From positions 1 to 40,837 of the forward strand of contig QHUZ01000031.1 of the NCBI GenBank assembly GCA_003223395.1: a stretch of DNA of 40,837 nucleotides, written 5' to 3'. A program made the position numbers and the translations under genes. The notes below the pieces were generated by a model. That model worked only from the letters and a program-made list of their open reading frames with translations, was not told where the DNA came from and made no database searches. The DNA comes from Gemmatimonadota bacterium (GTDB lineage Bacteria; Gemmatimonadota; Gemmatimonadetes; Gemmatimonadales; GWC2-71-9). Shown in pieces: positions 18,188 to 25,292 of this stretch (positions are counted from its first letter, which is position 1; every line of letters begins with the position of its first letter).

Positions 18188-18943
18188 ATGCGCCTAGACA
18201 GTTTGGTCCGCTTTCTCGATGACTATCTCCGCGTCACCGAGGAAATCGCGGACGCGCCCGAGGCGCTGAATGGCTTGCAGGTGAGCAACGCCGGCGAGGT
18301 CAGCCGCCTCGCGGCAGCCGTCGATCTCTGTGAGGCCACGGTCCGCCAAGCGACCGAGCAGCACGCCGACTTTCTCCTCGTTCACCATGGCCTGTTTTGG
18401 GGTGGCCTCCGGCCGCTCGTTGGTCCCGCCTATCGCCGGGTCGCGGGTCTGATAAAAGGAAACATCGCGCTGTACGCCGCACACCTTCCCCTCGACCGTC
18501 ATCCCGACGTCGGAAACAACGCCGTGCTTGCCCACATGCTCGACATCAAGGTTCGTGGCGATTTCGGATCCTATCACGGCGCCCCTGCGGGAGTGTGGGG
18601 GGAGTACAAAGGAAAGCGCGACGAGCTCGGTTGGGCACTGACCAAGGCTCTCGGGACGGCACCGCGGCTGTTCCCGTTCGGACCCGAGCGCGTGCAGCGG
18701 GTCGGTATCGTGACCGGAGCGGGAGGCTCGTTGATCCCGCAGGCGGCCGCGGCGGGTCTCGATACGTTCATCACCGGAGAAGGGCAGCACTGGACGTTTT
18801 TCGACGCCGAAGAGCTTGGTCTCAACGTGTTTTTCGCGGGTCATTACGCCACGGAGACAGTTGGCGTCAAGGCGCTGGCTGAGCAGGTCGCCAGGAAGTT
18901 CGATCTGCCCTGGGTGTTTCTGGATCATCCCACCGGGCTGTGA
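18188..18943 (+). CDS. Nif3-like dinuclear metal centre protein
   Basis: A 251-residue member of the NIF3/YbgI/YqfO family, once annotated as GTP cyclohydrolase I type 2. Metal ligands are visible as HHG (His66-His67), His99 and Asp103 in AAHLPLDRHP, and His219 with Glu223 in GHYATETVGV. The cellular role of the family is uncertain, with phosphohydrolase or metal-storage functions proposed. The start ATG at 18188 has no Shine-Dalgarno sequence; a TACGGT hexamer ends seven bases upstream, suggesting leaderless initiation. Its stop overlaps the GTG of the following MFS gene. Confidence 0.92.
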   Translation: MRLDSLVRFLDDYLRVTEEIADAPEALNGLQVSNAGEVSRLAAAVDLCEATVRQATEQHADFLLVHHGLFWGGLRPLVGPAYRRVAGLIKGNIALYAAHLPLDRHPDVGNNAVLAHMLDIKVRGDFGSYHGAPAGVWGEYKGKRDELGWALTKALGTAPRLFPFGPERVQRVGIVTGAGGSLIPQAAAAGLDTFITGEGQHWTFFDAEELGLNVFFAGHYATETVGVKALAEQVARKFDLPWVFLDHPTGL

Positions 18944-20148
18944 GCCCCCGGCGCGTCCTGGCCGTCCTGGCCGTCGCCGAGCTGCTCGCGATGGCTCCCT
19001 GGTTCAGTGCGTCCGCCGTTGCTCCGACCCTCGCCCGCGTCTGGCAGCTTTCGCCCGTCACGACCGCCTGGCTGACGATCTCGGTCCAGCTCGGATTCGT
19101 CGCCGGCGCGCTCGTGAGTGCGATCTTCACGCTGGCCGATCGTTTGTCCGCACGGCGGTTGGTCGCCGGATCGGCGGCGCTGGCCGCGCTCGCAACGCTG
19201 GGCGTTGCGGTCTCGAGCGGGATCGCGATGGGGATCGCCTGCCGACTGCTCACGGGCGCGGCGCTCGCGGGCGTGTACCCGCCCGGAATGAAGATCGCCG
19301 CGGGATGGTTCAAAGAAGGCCGAGGGTTCGCGATCGGGATTCTCGTCGGTGCGCTCACGCTCGGCTCGGCCAGTCCGCATCTGGTGCGCTGGGCTGTGTC
19401 GCCGGCGGCGTGGCGCGTTGTTCTCGTCGTCGCGGCGCTCAGCGCGCTCGCCGGCGGTCTCCTCATCTTTCTTGTTCCGAACGATGGTCCCTACGCGGCC
19501 CCTTCGCCGCCGTTTTCTCTCGCCGCCGCCCCTCGGATTCTGAAAGACCGTGGCGTACTGCTCGCGAACCTCGGATATCTGGGCCACATGTGGGAGCTGT
19601 ACGCGATGTGGACCTGGATGGCCGTGTTCATCACCGCGAGCGAGCACGCACGCCGCGGTGCGGACGCGGACGTCACAGCACTCGCGGCGCTCGTCACGTT
19701 CGTGGTCGTTGGCAGCGGCGCGATTGGTTGCTGGCTGGGCGGAACGTATGCCGATCGATGGGGCCGCACACTAATAACCAGCGCTGCGATGATGGTGTCA
19801 GGAAGCTGCGCCATCGCTGTCGGTTTTGTCTTTGGCAGCCCACTCGCCCTGTTGGTCCCGTTGCTGCTCGTGTGGGGGGTCAGTGTCGTCGCCGATTCGG
19901 CGCAGTTCTCCGCGGCCGTCAGCGAGCTCGCGCCGCGCGACTACGTCGGGACAGCGTTGACCCTGCAGACGAGTCTCGGGTTTCTGCTGACGTGCGCGAC
20001 CATCTACCTGCTCCCACGAGTCGCGGCCGTCATCGGGTGGCGCTGGAGCATGAGTGCGCTGGCGATCGGACCGGCACTCGGCGTCTGGGCGATGCTGGCA
20101 CTGCGGCGCCGTCCCGAAGCGGTACAGCTGGCCGGCGGGGCTCGCTAG
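18940..20148 (+). CDS. major facilitator superfamily transporter
   Basis: A 402-residue integral membrane protein with about twelve hydrophobic helices. The N-terminal half begins with a helix around VLAVLAVAELLAMAPWFSAS; the family loop motif between helices 2 and 3 is degenerate (TLADRLSARR), and GGTYADRWGR is the matching loop in the C-terminal half. The substrate cannot be predicted. It starts at GTG 18940 overlapping the Nif3-like gene, so the two are probably co-translated. Its stop TAG shares the sequence CTAG with the stop of the minus-strand gene that converges on it. Confidence 0.88.
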   Translation: MSPRRVLAVLAVAELLAMAPWFSASAVAPTLARVWQLSPVTTAWLTISVQLGFVAGALVSAIFTLADRLSARRLVAGSAALAALATLGVAVSSGIAMGIACRLLTGAALAGVYPPGMKIAAGWFKEGRGFAIGILVGALTLGSASPHLVRWAVSPAAWRVVLVVAALSALAGGLLIFLVPNDGPYAAPSPPFSLAAAPRILKDRGVLLANLGYLGHMWELYAMWTWMAVFITASEHARRGADADVTALAALVTFVVVGSGAIGCWLGGTYADRWGRTLITSAAMMVSGSCAIAVGFVFGSPLALLVPLLLVWGVSVVADSAQFSAAVSELAPRDYVGTALTLQTSLGFLLTCATIYLLPRVAAVIGWRWSMSALAIGPALGVWAMLALRRRPEAVQLAGGAR

Positions 20149-21278
20149 GGCAGGACGAAGACGCCAACCTCGCCGTCGTAGTCGTCGGCACTGCGCGTCG
20201 TGCCGCCCGGCGCCATCCACGGCCCCCCATCGCGACGCACGTTGATGCGATGCAGGCCCTTCGAAATCCGAAACGATGCCACCCAGGCGTCGGCGCTTGC
20301 GGGATTCCGCCTGAGCGGCACGGGACGCCAGTCGGTGAAATCACCGCTGATCTCGACCGCTGTGGCGCCGGGGGCGAAAAGCGTGAGCTGGACCTCGTCG
20401 TCCTGCTGGGCCCGAATCTCCAATCGCGTCTCCATGGAACTCGAGCCGTTCGATCCGCTCGCGTGGGGATTGGTCGGCAACGCCGGTAGGGGAGGTCGGC
20501 GGATCGTGATCGTGCCCAGACGGACGGCAGCTGTCACGTACCGGCCCGCGAGGCTGCCGCTGACGACATCGGTGGGGTAGCGACCAGCCGACAGGACCAG
20601 CGCCGCCTGCCGTCCCAGGGTGAGTGTGGCGCTGCCCTCACCAAACACGCCGCGCCCCCCGCCGCGACTCCATACGCGGGCTCCGACGACGCCTTCGAGC
20701 ACGATGCGAGCGCGCCGCCACTGAGCGGATGACCGTAGATCGGTGTACGCCGTGTCGCCAATAAACGACCGATCCAGTGACAGGAACATCGTCTTGTCGT
20801 CGCGCAGGAGCCACGCGCCTACCGCCAGAACCGTGACCGGTCGCGGACCGCCTCCGAACGACGACCGCCCGAGCGTGGCCGCGAGCCAGCCGCCACGATC
20901 CTCGTCCATCACGTGCAGGCGCGCGTCTATCTGTCCGTGGCTGAAGCTCGCGATGCTCGCGTAGTCGCTGGCACCTGCGGCCACGCCGAGCTCGCCGCGC
21001 CAATGTCGCGCCAGGGGCGTGAACCACGAACCATTGGCCGAGCCATCGAGACTGCGGCGGCCGCTCTGAAATTGCAGGTACGTGCCGCGAGCGCTCAGGA
21101 AGCCTCGGCCGGCGGGATGCTGCCAACGCATCGTCGGCGAAATGGACGCCGCACCTGACGCGAGGAAGCCATCGTATTGGACGTGCGTGATTCCCGCCTC
21201 GACGTTTGCGGTTACTTGTCCGCACAACCCATGAACACTGACCCCACACGCCAGTCCGATGAGGGCGAGTGTCCGCAC
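20145..21278 (-). CDS. exported outer-membrane-like protein with C-terminal CBM48-type domain
   Basis: A 377-residue protein with a signal peptide (residues 1-20, ...GLCGQ). Residues about 22-260 are rich in alternating polar and hydrophobic segments with aromatic ends, as in an outer-membrane beta-barrel. Residues about 282-377 form an AMPK-beta/CBM48-like immunoglobulin-fold carbohydrate-binding domain (VQLTLFAPGATAVEISGDFTDW, with GDFTDW at 312-317). The second gene of this operon has the same domain type. The start GTG at 21278 lies 12 bp after the preceding stop with no evident ribosome-binding site, suggesting coupling. I infer a surface polysaccharide-linked role; no enzyme motif is visible. 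Confidence 0.75.
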   Translation of the reverse strand: MRTLALIGLACGVSVHGLCGQVTANVEAGITHVQYDGFLASGAASISPTMRWQHPAGRGFLSARGTYLQFQSGRRSLDGSANGSWFTPLARHWRGELGVAAGASDYASIASFSHGQIDARLHVMDEDRGGWLAATLGRSSFGGGPRPVTVLAVGAWLLRDDKTMFLSLDRSFIGDTAYTDLRSSAQWRRARIVLEGVVGARVWSRGGGRGVFGEGSATLTLGRQAALVLSAGRYPTDVVSGSLAGRYVTAAVRLGTITIRRPPLPALPTNPHASGSNGSSSMETRLEIRAQQDDEVQLTLFAPGATAVEISGDFTDWRPVPLRRNPASADAWVASFRISKGLHRINVRRDGGPWMAPGGTTRSADDYDGEVGVFVLP

Positions 21279-21290
21279 GGAGATGAAGGA

Positions 21291-21908
21291 CTACGGCCGG
21301 GAGCGGCGGCGGGGCGTGTTAGGATTGCCTTGGGTGCTCGAAGTGCCGGGTGCATCGAACGCGCCCGCGTTGAGACGCACGGACGTAGCGGCGCCGGGGG
21401 GCGCGCCGAGCGTGATGTCGCGCTCGACGGCGCGCCGGAATTCGACGAGATCCGCGTCGCGCGCCTTCGGCGCGAGCGCGAGAACCGCTGCTGCGGCGCT
21501 GTCCGCGGGCACGCCGCTCGCGACGAGGTCGGCGAGCACCGCGAGCGCGATGGTGAGCGGCGGGCGCCGCACGTCGCGCAAATTGGCGAGGACGTCCGGG
21601 GTCGCGCCGGCGCGCAGCGCTGCAACGGCGGCCTCGAGCTCCGCTTCCGCGGCGCTCGTTCCCAGCGCGGTCCGCGCCGTGCCGAGATCGACGGCGAGCC
21701 TCCGGACGGCCGCCACAATCCGCGCCCCTGAGGCACCTTTCGTTACGCCTTCCAATGCCCGCTGAATGATCGGTTCCACGGGCAGACCCACGCCGTGCGC
21801 CGAGTCGACGACCGCAGCGACAGCCACCCGCGTATCGGGATCGAGCCGTTCGAGTCGTGGATCCTGGACAGCAACCTGGGTCACGAGAAGCAACGCGGCG
21901 AGCATCAT
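21291..21908 (-). CDS. exported alanine-rich protein of unknown function
   Basis: A 205-residue protein that I do not recognise. The first 15 residues (MMLAALLLVTQVAVQ) look like a short signal peptide. The rest is rich in Ala, Val, Arg and Asp with helical character, including VDSAHGVGLPVEPIIQRALEGVTKGAS, and ends in a low-complexity tail (TSSTQGNPNTPRRRSRP). The ATG overlaps the stop of the CBM48 membrane protein gene (ATGA), so it is co-translated within the sigma-factor operon. A periplasmic partner linking the membrane protein and the outer-membrane-like protein is a reasonable guess only. Confidence 0.7.
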   Translation of the reverse strand: MMLAALLLVTQVAVQDPRLERLDPDTRVAVAAVVDSAHGVGLPVEPIIQRALEGVTKGASGARIVAAVRRLAVDLGTARTALGTSAAEAELEAAVAALRAGATPDVLANLRDVRRPPLTIALAVLADLVASGVPADSAAAAVLALAPKARDADLVEFRRAVERDITLGAPPGAATSVRLNAGAFDAPGTSSTQGNPNTPRRRSRP

Positions 21909-22390
21909 GATCCTCTCCCTCCGACCGTAACCACCGAGCTCGGCGTTCCGAACTCATCGTCTTTTGCCGCCGGCGCACTCGGATCGGCGCGCCATTCGAC
22001 GCCGTTCACGAGAAATGCGTAGCGGTACCGTCCCGGCGCCAGCCGAACCACAGTTGCCCACACCCCATGCGCTGTTTGCATGGGCGAGCGCGCGGGGTCC
22101 CAATCGTTGAAGTCTCCGACGAGCGCGACGGAAGCAGCCTGCGGGGCGACCAGCACGAACTGGAGCGTGTCCACCGTAGTCGCGGCGTTCCAAATCCAGG
22201 GCCGAACAACGAGGACCGTTGCCAGGACGGCCGCGGCGGCGAGCAGCGGCCACAGCTTCACGCGCCGCCCGTTAGGCGGAGCCTGGGCGATCTCCCGCAT
22301 GACCCGCGCGTCCAACCCCGGGTCGATCGCCACGGGGCGGCGCAGGTGCTGAATCACGCGTTCGACGGTCTCATCTTCTCGTTCAAACAT
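21905..22390 (-). CDS. membrane-anchored CBM48-like protein, candidate anti-sigma factor
   Basis: A 161-residue protein. Residues 1-45 are cytoplasmic and helical (MFEREDETVERVIQHLRRPV...LDARVMREIAQAPP), residues about 46-63 are a single membrane helix, and residues about 75-155 form an isoamylase-N/CBM48-like domain with VGDFNDWDP (91-99) and GRYRYAFLVNGVEW (120-133). The zinc-binding HxxxCxxC of ZAS anti-sigma factors is absent. Position directly after an ECF sigma gene, with an overlap of eight bases, plus cytoplasmic-TM-sensor topology, suggests an anti-sigma factor whose sensor binds a glucan; this is inference. Confidence 0.8.
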   Translation of the reverse strand: MFEREDETVERVIQHLRRPVAIDPGLDARVMREIAQAPPNGRRVKLWPLLAAAAVLATVLVVRPWIWNAATTVDTLQFVLVAPQAASVALVGDFNDWDPARSPMQTAHGVWATVVRLAPGRYRYAFLVNGVEWRADPSAPAAKDDEFGTPSSVVTVGGRGS

Positions 22391-22955
22391 GCTCCGCCTC
22401 TCTCAGGTACTTCTGCAGCTGCTCGCGCGCGCGCTTCACCCGCATCTTCAGCGCCGACACCCCGGCCCCCGTCAGCTCGGCGATCTCCTCGTACTCGAGA
22501 TCTTGGACATGTTTGAGGAGAAACGCCTCGCGGTAGTCGGGCGCGAGGCGCGCGAGCGCTCGATCGACCGCGTCGGTCCAATCCAGGCGATCGGCCTGGT
22601 CGGCATGCGCTGCCAAGTCCAGGGCTTGAGCGTCGTGCACGAACGTCCGCCGGCGGCGCGCGGCACGCGCGCCCGTCGTGCGGCAGCGGTTCACCAGGAT
22701 TCCGTACAGCCAGGCGCCGAAGCGTGCCGGATCGTCGCAGCGCGCCAGGGAACGATAGGCACGCACGAAGCTATCTTGCAGCGCTTCCTCCGCGTCTTCA
22801 CGATCGCCGATCATGTGGACGGCGTAACGCCCCAGGCGATCGCGATAGCGGGAAACCAGCGCGCCGTACGCGCCGGTGTCGCCGGTCCGGACCCGGCGCA
22901 CCAGCTCTGCGTCGCTTGGTTCCACGCTGTTGATACCCATCGCGTAAGTTGCCAC
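22383..22955 (-). CDS. ECF RNA polymerase sigma factor
   Basis: A 190-residue sigma70-family extracytoplasmic-function factor. Region 2 spans about residues 28-95 (YGALVSRYRDRLGRYAVHMI, DAEEALQDSFVRAYRSL, FGAWLYGILVNRCR); region 4 spans about 128-182 (RLAPDYREAFLLKHVQDLEYEEIAEL, ALKMRVKRAREQL). There is no extra C-terminal domain. GTG at 22955 was chosen because TAAGGT ends seven bases upstream, fitting a leaderless start; ATG at 22940 is the alternative. It heads a four-gene operon and is preceded by a repeat array (22970-23036) containing its likely -35. Confidence 0.93.
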   Translation of the reverse strand: MATYAMGINSVEPSDAELVRRVRTGDTGAYGALVSRYRDRLGRYAVHMIGDREDAEEALQDSFVRAYRSLARCDDPARFGAWLYGILVNRCRTTGARAARRRRTFVHDAQALDLAAHADQADRLDWTDAVDRALARLAPDYREAFLLKHVQDLEYEEIAELTGAGVSALKMRVKRAREQLQKYLREAEHV

Positions 22956-22962
22956 GTCACAA

Positions 22963-23036
22963 ACCTTACACCGTCAAGGGGAAAACCGTCAAAAAGGCAC
23001 CGTCAAACACAAAACCGTGTAAGGCGTTGTGACGGT
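22963..23036 (-). promoter_or_regulatory. sigma-operon promoter with TTGACGGT repeat array
   Basis: On the minus strand TTGACGGT occurs exactly at 22977-22970, 22992-22985 and 23006-22999, with a degenerate copy (TTACACGGT) at 23022-23014, spaced 14-15 bp. An inverted copy, TGACGGT on the plus strand, is at 23030-23036. The middle TTGACG, an 18-bp spacer and TAAGGT (22968-22963) make a plausible promoter whose start would fall at the GTG of the sigma gene. The extra repeats look like operator sites and lie between the sigma operon and the divergent DUF4382 gene. Confidence 0.6.
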
Positions 23037-23103
23037 GCACCCGATCATCTGGGTATTCAATGCAACAGCGCCGTCTGCGCAACACCCCAGGAGGTTTTTG
23101 ACG

Positions 23104-24249
23104 ATGCCGAGACTGAGCCTCGCCCTGCTTGCCGTCGCTACGTTTGCCGCCGCCTGCTACAAGGACGACGCCACCGCCGGGATCAATAGTGGCAATCCGA
23201 AAGCCGAGGTATTCCTCACCGACGACCCGTTCCCGTTTGATTCGGTGCAGAGCGTGCAGGTCTACGTCATCAGCATCGCCGTTTCAACCCACCCGGACAC
23301 CGGCACCTCGGCCGACAGCATGCACTGGGTAACGGTCGCGGCTCCACATCGCCAGATCGACCTGCTCACGCTGCAGCAAGGCCTGACGGACTCGCTCGGC
23401 GCGGGACCAGTTACCGCCGATCAATACAAAGCCGTGCTCGTCACCATCAACGTCGACTCTTCGGCGGGCATCAGGTACAAGAATGGCTCACCAGCGGTCG
23501 TGCGGTGGCATGGCTCGGGGCAAGAGTCGTATGGCGTGTTCGTCCAGGCCCCGATCACCATCCCCGACACGGGCGCCGTCATCGTCATCGACTTCGATGT
23601 GGGACGGAGCTTCGCCTACAATCAGCGTGGCGATGGCGCATTCGATTTCTTCCCGGCGATCCGGGCAGTCAACCGAGGCGCAACGGGGAATATCGCGGGC
23701 ACGGTCATTTACGATACCAGTGGGGGACCCGCGGGCCCTGTCGCGGACGCAACGGTCAGCGCGTGGGGCGGCGGCCCGAACAATTGGTACATCCTCTCGA
23801 CCGGCAAGACCGATGCGGCGGGGCACTATCGTCTCGCGTACCTCTTGCCCGGCACATACATCGTCGGCGTTGAGCCGCCGTCCGGGAGCAACTTCGGATC
23901 TGCGCTCGATTCGAACGTCGCGGTGAATAAGGGCTTCGAAACCGTGCACAACGTCTCACTGTCGGTCTTCCGCGGTGATGTCATGATTCAGGGCGCGAGC
24001 TCGATGTTAGCGAATCACACGAATCGGCTCGAAGCCTTCGTTATCACCCCGCAGCACCAGCAGGACACCAATGCGGCGGTGGTCTGGCAGAGCTTGGACA
24101 CGACCGTGCTCGGACTCGTCACATATGTGGACAGCACGCACGTCTCGCGAGTGACATCCAAAGCGGTGGGAACGGGTCGCATCGTTGCCGCGAGCGGTGG
24201 CTTGGCAGACACGCTCGTGATTCATGTAGTCCCCGACAGCACGCCGTAA
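23104..24249 (+). CDS. DUF4382 lipoprotein with carboxypeptidase-regulatory-like domain
   Basis: A 381-residue exported protein. The leader ends in TFAAAC, a lipobox-like site with Cys18. Residues about 30-175 match the DUF4382 type (AEVFLTDDPFPFDSVQSVQVYVISIAV ... DFDVGRSF). Residues about 183-265 form a carboxypeptidase-regulatory-like beta-sandwich (GNIAGTVIYDTS ... TDAAGHYRLAYLLPGTYIVGVEPP). The C-terminus resembles a bacterial Ig-like domain (VVWQSLDTTVLGL ... VHVVPDSTP type). ATG 23104 has a textbook AGGAGG at 23090-23095. It is divergent from the sigma operon and may belong to its regulon. Function is unknown; cell-surface adhesion or binding is likely. Confidence 0.85.
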   Translation: MPRLSLALLAVATFAAACYKDDATAGINSGNPKAEVFLTDDPFPFDSVQSVQVYVISIAVSTHPDTGTSADSMHWVTVAAPHRQIDLLTLQQGLTDSLGAGPVTADQYKAVLVTINVDSSAGIRYKNGSPAVVRWHGSGQESYGVFVQAPITIPDTGAVIVIDFDVGRSFAYNQRGDGAFDFFPAIRAVNRGATGNIAGTVIYDTSGGPAGPVADATVSAWGGGPNNWYILSTGKTDAAGHYRLAYLLPGTYIVGVEPPSGSNFGSALDSNVAVNKGFETVHNVSLSVFRGDVMIQGASSMLANHTNRLEAFVITPQHQQDTNAAVVWQSLDTTVLGLVTYVDSTHVSRVTSKAVGTGRIVAASGGLADTLVIHVVPDSTP

Positions 24250-24257
24250 ATGCCGAG

Positions 24258-24294
24258 GCAGTCACGGCGCCGCTATATTGCGCGCCGTGACTGC
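24258..24294. promoter_or_regulatory. 13-bp perfect inverted repeat spanning promoter and start codon
   Basis: GCAGTCACGGCGC (24258-24270) and GCGCCGTGACTGC (24282-24294) are exact reverse complements around an 11-bp spacer holding TATATT (24274-24279). The GTG start at 24287 lies in the right arm, seven bases after TATATT. Read-through RNA from the upstream gene would bury the GTG in a hairpin, while RNA starting at this promoter would not contain the left arm. It could also be a repressor operator or terminator of the DUF4382 gene. Confidence 0.7.
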
Positions 24295-25276
24295 TCCCCC
24301 CTCCGTCCCTCCTCATCACCGCCCCGGCGGTGGTTTTCAGAATCCGTGGGTCGATCACGCCGTGCCGGGATTCGGGAGTCTCCTCAAGTGGATGCTCGTG
24401 CATCGCACCACGCGACCGCGACCCAAGGACCCCGACCCATCGGTGTTCAAGCGTGTGCCGCCCGATTATGTCCCGCCACGCGCGCCGCGGGCGCAGCTCA
24501 CGGTGACGTGGGTCGGACACTCGAGCCTGCTCATCCAGCTCGACGGTCTCAACATTCTCACCGACCCGATGTGGAGCGAGCGGGCATCGCCGGTCCAGTT
24601 CGCGGGCCCGCGGCGCTGGGTTCCGCCGGCGATCGCGTTCGAAGACCTGCCACCGCTCGATGTCGTCCTGCAGTCGCACAATCACTACGACCATCTCGAC
24701 AGCGGCACGGTGCGACGCCTCGCACAGAAGCATCCGGCGGCGTCGTGGATCGTGCCGCTCGGTCTCGCGTCGTTCGTCCAGACGCGCGGAGTGAATGTGG
24801 TGGTCGAGCTCGATTGGTGGCAGGAGACGCGCGTGGGGTCGGTCCGGATCGCGGCGACGCCGGCGCAGCACTTCAGCAGCCGCGGCATTGGCGACCGCGG
24901 TGACACGCTCTGGTGTGGCTTCGCGCTCATGGCCGCGAACGGTCATCGCGTGTATTTCGCGGGCGATACGGGCTATCATCCCGACTTCGGGACGATCGGC
25001 GAGCGGTGCGGTCCATTCGACGTCGCCTTGATGCCGATCGGTGCATATGAGCCGCGCTGGTTCATGCGCTACCTCCACATGAACCCCGAGGAGGCGGTCG
25101 CCGCGTTTCGTGCGCTGAACGCGCGCATGATGGTGCCGATTCACTGGGGGACGTTCAAGCTCACCGATGAAGCGATGGACGAACCACCCATCCGCGCCCG
25201 CGCAGCATGGGACGCGGCTGGCCTGTCACGCAGCGCGTATCGCCAGCTCGCGCACGGCGAGACGCTCACGCTCTAG
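24287..25276 (+). CDS. metallo-beta-lactamase-fold hydrolase (UlaG / NAPE-PLD-like)
   Basis: A 329-residue hydrolase. The metal motif is SHNHYDHLD (HNHYDH at 131-136), with AGDTGYHPDF as the bridging Asp region and PIHWGTF as the last His. GPRRWVPPAIAFEDLPPLDVVL and MRYLHMNPEEA are typical of the NAPE-PLD/RomA-like branch. No signal peptide is present, so it is probably cytosolic or peripheral at the membrane. The GTG at 24287 was chosen because TATATT precedes it by seven bases; TTG at 24278 would add three residues. A phosphodiesterase acting on a lipid is plausible but unproven. Confidence 0.88.
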   Translation: MTAPPSVPPHHRPGGGFQNPWVDHAVPGFGSLLKWMLVHRTTRPRPKDPDPSVFKRVPPDYVPPRAPRAQLTVTWVGHSSLLIQLDGLNILTDPMWSERASPVQFAGPRRWVPPAIAFEDLPPLDVVLQSHNHYDHLDSGTVRRLAQKHPAASWIVPLGLASFVQTRGVNVVVELDWWQETRVGSVRIAATPAQHFSSRGIGDRGDTLWCGFALMAANGHRVYFAGDTGYHPDFGTIGERCGPFDVALMPIGAYEPRWFMRYLHMNPEEAVAAFRALNARMMVPIHWGTFKLTDEAMDEPPIRARAAWDAAGLSRSAYRQLAHGETLTL

Positions 25277-25292
25277 CCCGGGACATCGAACT

